DNA of 64,000 bases from Desulfocorpusculum sp964414345 (GTDB lineage Bacteria; Desulfobacterota; Desulfocorpusculales; Desulfocorpusculum), in the NCBI GenBank assembly GCA_964414345.1, contig CAYPWF010000008.1, forward strand, positions 1 to 64,000. Direction: 5' to 3'. This document shows positions 62,157-64,000 of this stretch, in pieces. Under the pieces are notes generated by a model, which made no database searches, was not told where the DNA came from, and worked only from the letters and a program-made list of their open reading frames with translations. Position numbers and translations under genes: made by a program. Numbering within the stretch: the stretch's first letter is position 1; each line of letters opens with the position of its first letter.

Positions 62157-62747
62157 TCATGAATGGAGAAAGGGCACACCCACCAGCAGCAGAAATCCGT
62201 TGAGGCTCAGGAGAGCCCCAATGGCGGCCAGAAGAATGGAAAACCCGTACATGGGGGCCGAGGAAGCCAGGATGGCCACCGTAGCCATGACAATGGCTAT
62301 CTGAAGGAGCACTTCCGCATAGTCGAAATAGGGATCCCGGTCCCGGTTTATGTCCCTTTCGTGCTCAAGTTTTCGGGCCTCTGCCTCTATCTCCTTTTTC
62401 TCCGAGTTATACCTTTTTTCCTCTGACTCCATTTTCTTGCGAAGCTCCTCGTAGTGCTTCCTGACCTCCTCGCTCACCCCCTGCCCCCGCTCCAGTAGGC
62501 CTGCTTCCAGGCGCAGCTTTTCCACCCGGTACAGATGTTCCCTGATCACTTTGGCCTGGTAGTACGCCCATTGGTCCGAGGCCTGCTGCTGGGCCAAAAG
62601 CATCTCCTTCATGGCATTGTTTCCGCCTAGAGAGGTCACTGCCAACACCACGGCGTAAATGGCGGTGGTTAGGGCCACCCGCCTGGTAAAGGCCTTCTCC
62701 TTTATCTCCTCCATCTCCTCCGGATTCGGAAGTTCCACCTCAGCCAT
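62157..62747 (-). CDS. DUF4337-like membrane protein
   Basis: 196 residues from ATG 62747 (GAGGAGGG upstream; GTG 62765 possible). One helix near residue 27-44 (ALTTAIYAVVLAVTSLGGNN), a long charged coiled coil (VRKHYEELRKKMESEEKRYN), then two C-terminal helices (LLQIAIVMATVAILASSAPM and LLAAIGALLSLNGFLLLVGV). This is the DUF4337 layout. No function known. Confidence 0.8.
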   Translation of the reverse strand: MAEVELPNPEEMEEIKEKAFTRRVALTTAIYAVVLAVTSLGGNNAMKEMLLAQQQASDQWAYYQAKVIREHLYRVEKLRLEAGLLERGQGVSEEVRKHYEELRKKMESEEKRYNSEKKEIEAEARKLEHERDINRDRDPYFDYAEVLLQIAIVMATVAILASSAPMYGFSILLAAIGALLSLNGFLLLVGVPFLHS

Positions 62748-63227
62748 CCTGCCCTCCTCATGCACTTTTTTTACCGGTTTTTCTCCCTGAACCCCCCGGC
62801 ACCCATCTGATCAAAGGCTCCCTGCTTAGCCTGGAGTGCCCGCCAAAACCACCTGTCCGGCTTTCCAGGGCTTTTAAAAGCTTCTCATCCCCTCCGCTCC
62901 ACCGGCCACTCCAGCTTTGGCCAGGGCAAAATGATATAATGCTTCTAAGGAGGCGTCCAGAAAACATCCTCTAAGGCTCTTTCCCCAAGGTACGAAAACC
63001 GCTCACCCATGGGCCGGCTTCTTGTTTCCGGGGAATGCTCGTGCAAAAGCCAAGCAGCCCGACAGGCTGCAAGGGGATGCTTCTGGAAGGCTTCTCACCT
63101 TAGGCAGGACTTGGGACAGCTCTGATTTCTTCTTTGGAGTAAAGCACAGGGTTGAGTTGACTCTAGGAGTCAGGGAATCTCCCAAAGTGCCCAAGAGCAT
63201 GGTTCATTTGATCCTGGAGGAGCAGGG
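62748..63227. other. Intergenic region ahead of uvrA
   Basis: About 480 bases with no supported gene. A consensus TATAAT occurs at 62935-62940 on the plus strand but without a good -35. A small hairpin GCAGCC/GGCTGC lies at 63054-63070. Confidence 0.45.
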
Positions 63228-64000
63228 GTGGAGGTTAAGAATATCGGGGTAATAAGGCTGGCCAATGTGCGCCAGCACAATCTCAAGGGGCTTTATCTAG
63301 AGCTGCCTGTAGGAAGATGGATAACGGTCACAGGGGTTTCAGGCTCAGGCAAGTCCACGCTGGCCATGGACGTTCTCTATGCCGAGGGCCAGCGCCGGTA
63401 CGTGGAGACCTTCTCACCCTATGCGCGCCAGTTCCTGGAGCGCATGGACCGGCCCCAGGTGGACGAGATCACTGGCATTCCCCCGTCCCTGGCCATAGAG
63501 GGAAGCCATCCTGTGCGCACCTCCCGCTCCACTGTGGGCACCATGACCGAGCTTACGGATTTCTTGAAGCTTCTTTTCGCCAGGATGGCCTTGCCCGTGT
63601 GCCCCAACTGCGGCCTGGAGATAAGAAGGAGCACTCCTGACAGCGTGTGGGAGGAGTCCAGGAATTGGCCGCAGCAAGGATCCTGGATCATCCTGTTCCA
63701 GCTCCCGGTTAAGGATAGGGAGCCTGAGGAGCTACGTGGCGGTTTGCTGCGAATGGGCTTCCTGAGGCTCTTTCGAAATGGGGGAATCCTGCCCGTGGAG
63801 AACTGGAAGCCTGAGCCCCATGAAGCTGAAATACATGTGGTGGTGGACCGCTTCCCTGCCTCTTCTTCTGACAGGGGCAGGTTCATAGACTCCATGGAGA
63901 GCGCCTTCCGCTATGGGAAAGGCTGGGCCACAGTACTCCTTCCCGAGGGCAGGATGCTAAGTTGGAGCAATCAGTGGGAGTGTTCTGGTTGCGGCCTCCA
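63228..64000 (+). CDS. uvrA: Excinuclease ABC subunit A (partial, 5' part)
   Basis: The frame opens at GTG 63228, seven bases after GGAGG, and runs off the right edge (257 codons visible). VRQHNLKGLYLELP, Walker A TGVSGSGKSTLAMDVLYAEG, RRYVETFSPYARQFLERMDR, and RTSRSTVGTMTEL are diagnostic of UvrA. A C-P-N-C zinc pair near residue 133 and C-S-G-C near the end fit the inserted zinc module. UvrA finds bulky DNA lesions with UvrB. Internal organisation beyond 64000 is not visible. Confidence 0.95.
   Translation, partial: MEVKNIGVIRLANVRQHNLKGLYLELPVGRWITVTGVSGSGKSTLAMDVLYAEGQRRYVETFSPYARQFLERMDRPQVDEITGIPPSLAIEGSHPVRTSRSTVGTMTELTDFLKLLFARMALPVCPNCGLEIRRSTPDSVWEESRNWPQQGSWIILFQLPVKDREPEELRGGLLRMGFLRLFRNGGILPVENWKPEPHEAEIHVVVDRFPASSSDRGRFIDSMESAFRYGKGWATVLLPEGRMLSWSNQWECSGCGL

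Noticed and set aside
62935..62940. TATAAT as a uvrA promoter
   Set aside because: No -35 at 16-18 bases and nearly 290 bases from the start; kept only as a remark.
1..64000. CRISPR arrays, tRNA/rRNA genes, prophage or transposase genes
   Set aside because: Scanned by eye for direct-repeat spacing, CCA-ended cloverleafs and integrase/transposase motifs; none seen.

Overview
The window reads like a chromosomal segment of a GC-rich, anaerobic, diderm bacterium, most likely a Desulfobacterota (former Deltaproteobacteria) member. The grounds are indirect: the ispG-proS-rsh order, envelope genes of the Lol/FtsX and TAT types, a formate-dehydrogenase-like membrane electron-transfer pair, Dsr/Tus-type sulfur-transfer genes, two B12-type radical SAM enzymes and a probable selenoprotein. 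No rRNA, tRNA, CRISPR array, integrase or intact insertion sequence was found.

Layout. 1-4.1 kb: end of a response regulator, glgC, a small protein, an SPFH/prohibitin protein and a CoA-binding acyl-CoA synthetase subunit. 4.1-4.6 kb: non-coding stretch with palindromic repeats. 4.6-9.1 kb: operon on the minus strand for an ABC ATPase, a large FtsX-type permease and an AttH/CrtC-like lipocalin protein. 9.5-14.4 kb: a rhodanese interrupted by an in-frame TGA (probable selenocysteine), azoreductase, PEBP protein, metallo-beta-lactamase-fold hydrolase, RarD-like transporter and a radical SAM protein. 14.5-19.5 kb: ispG-proS-rsh housekeeping operon (minus strand). 19.8-23.6 kb: iron-type ABC importer with a good sigma-70 promoter. 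23.7-27.4 kb: YgiQ radical SAM, NUDIX hydrolase, DUF1232 protein, KhpA-like KH protein and an Rrf2 regulator. 27.7-31.3 kb: lipoprotein, LolC/E-like protein, unknown protein, rsmI.

31.6-54.7 kb is the most unusual part: a long, mostly overlapping plus-strand array with a B12/radical SAM enzyme, six ATP-grasp proteins of four kinds (RimK-like, GshB-like, two carboxylase/CPS-like, two circularly permuted), a complete Dpp/Opp-type peptide importer, a class III aminotransferase, an asparagine-synthetase-like protein without the glutaminase cysteine, and an asymmetric two-subunit ABC exporter. A 44-residue ORF is translationally coupled on both sides between the last ATP-grasp gene and the exporter. 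The content suggests a pathway that makes, exports and perhaps re-imports a small peptide-like molecule by ATP-grasp ligation. The product cannot be predicted from sequence alone.

54.5-60.3 kb: a CsoR/CstR-type regulator with a C-tract operator, an orphan Fe-S/cytochrome b pair, a six-gene DsrE/TusA/TusBCD-like sulfur-relay operon and a nucleoside phosphorylase. The persulfide-sensor-like regulator, the sulfur-relay operon and the rhodanese selenoprotein point to active handling of sulfane sulfur. 60.3-64 kb: a zinc-ribbon protein, a lipoprotein, a DUF4337-like membrane protein and the start of uvrA, which runs off the right edge. A diverged ~190-bp repeat occurs twice (49.4 and 56.9 kb).
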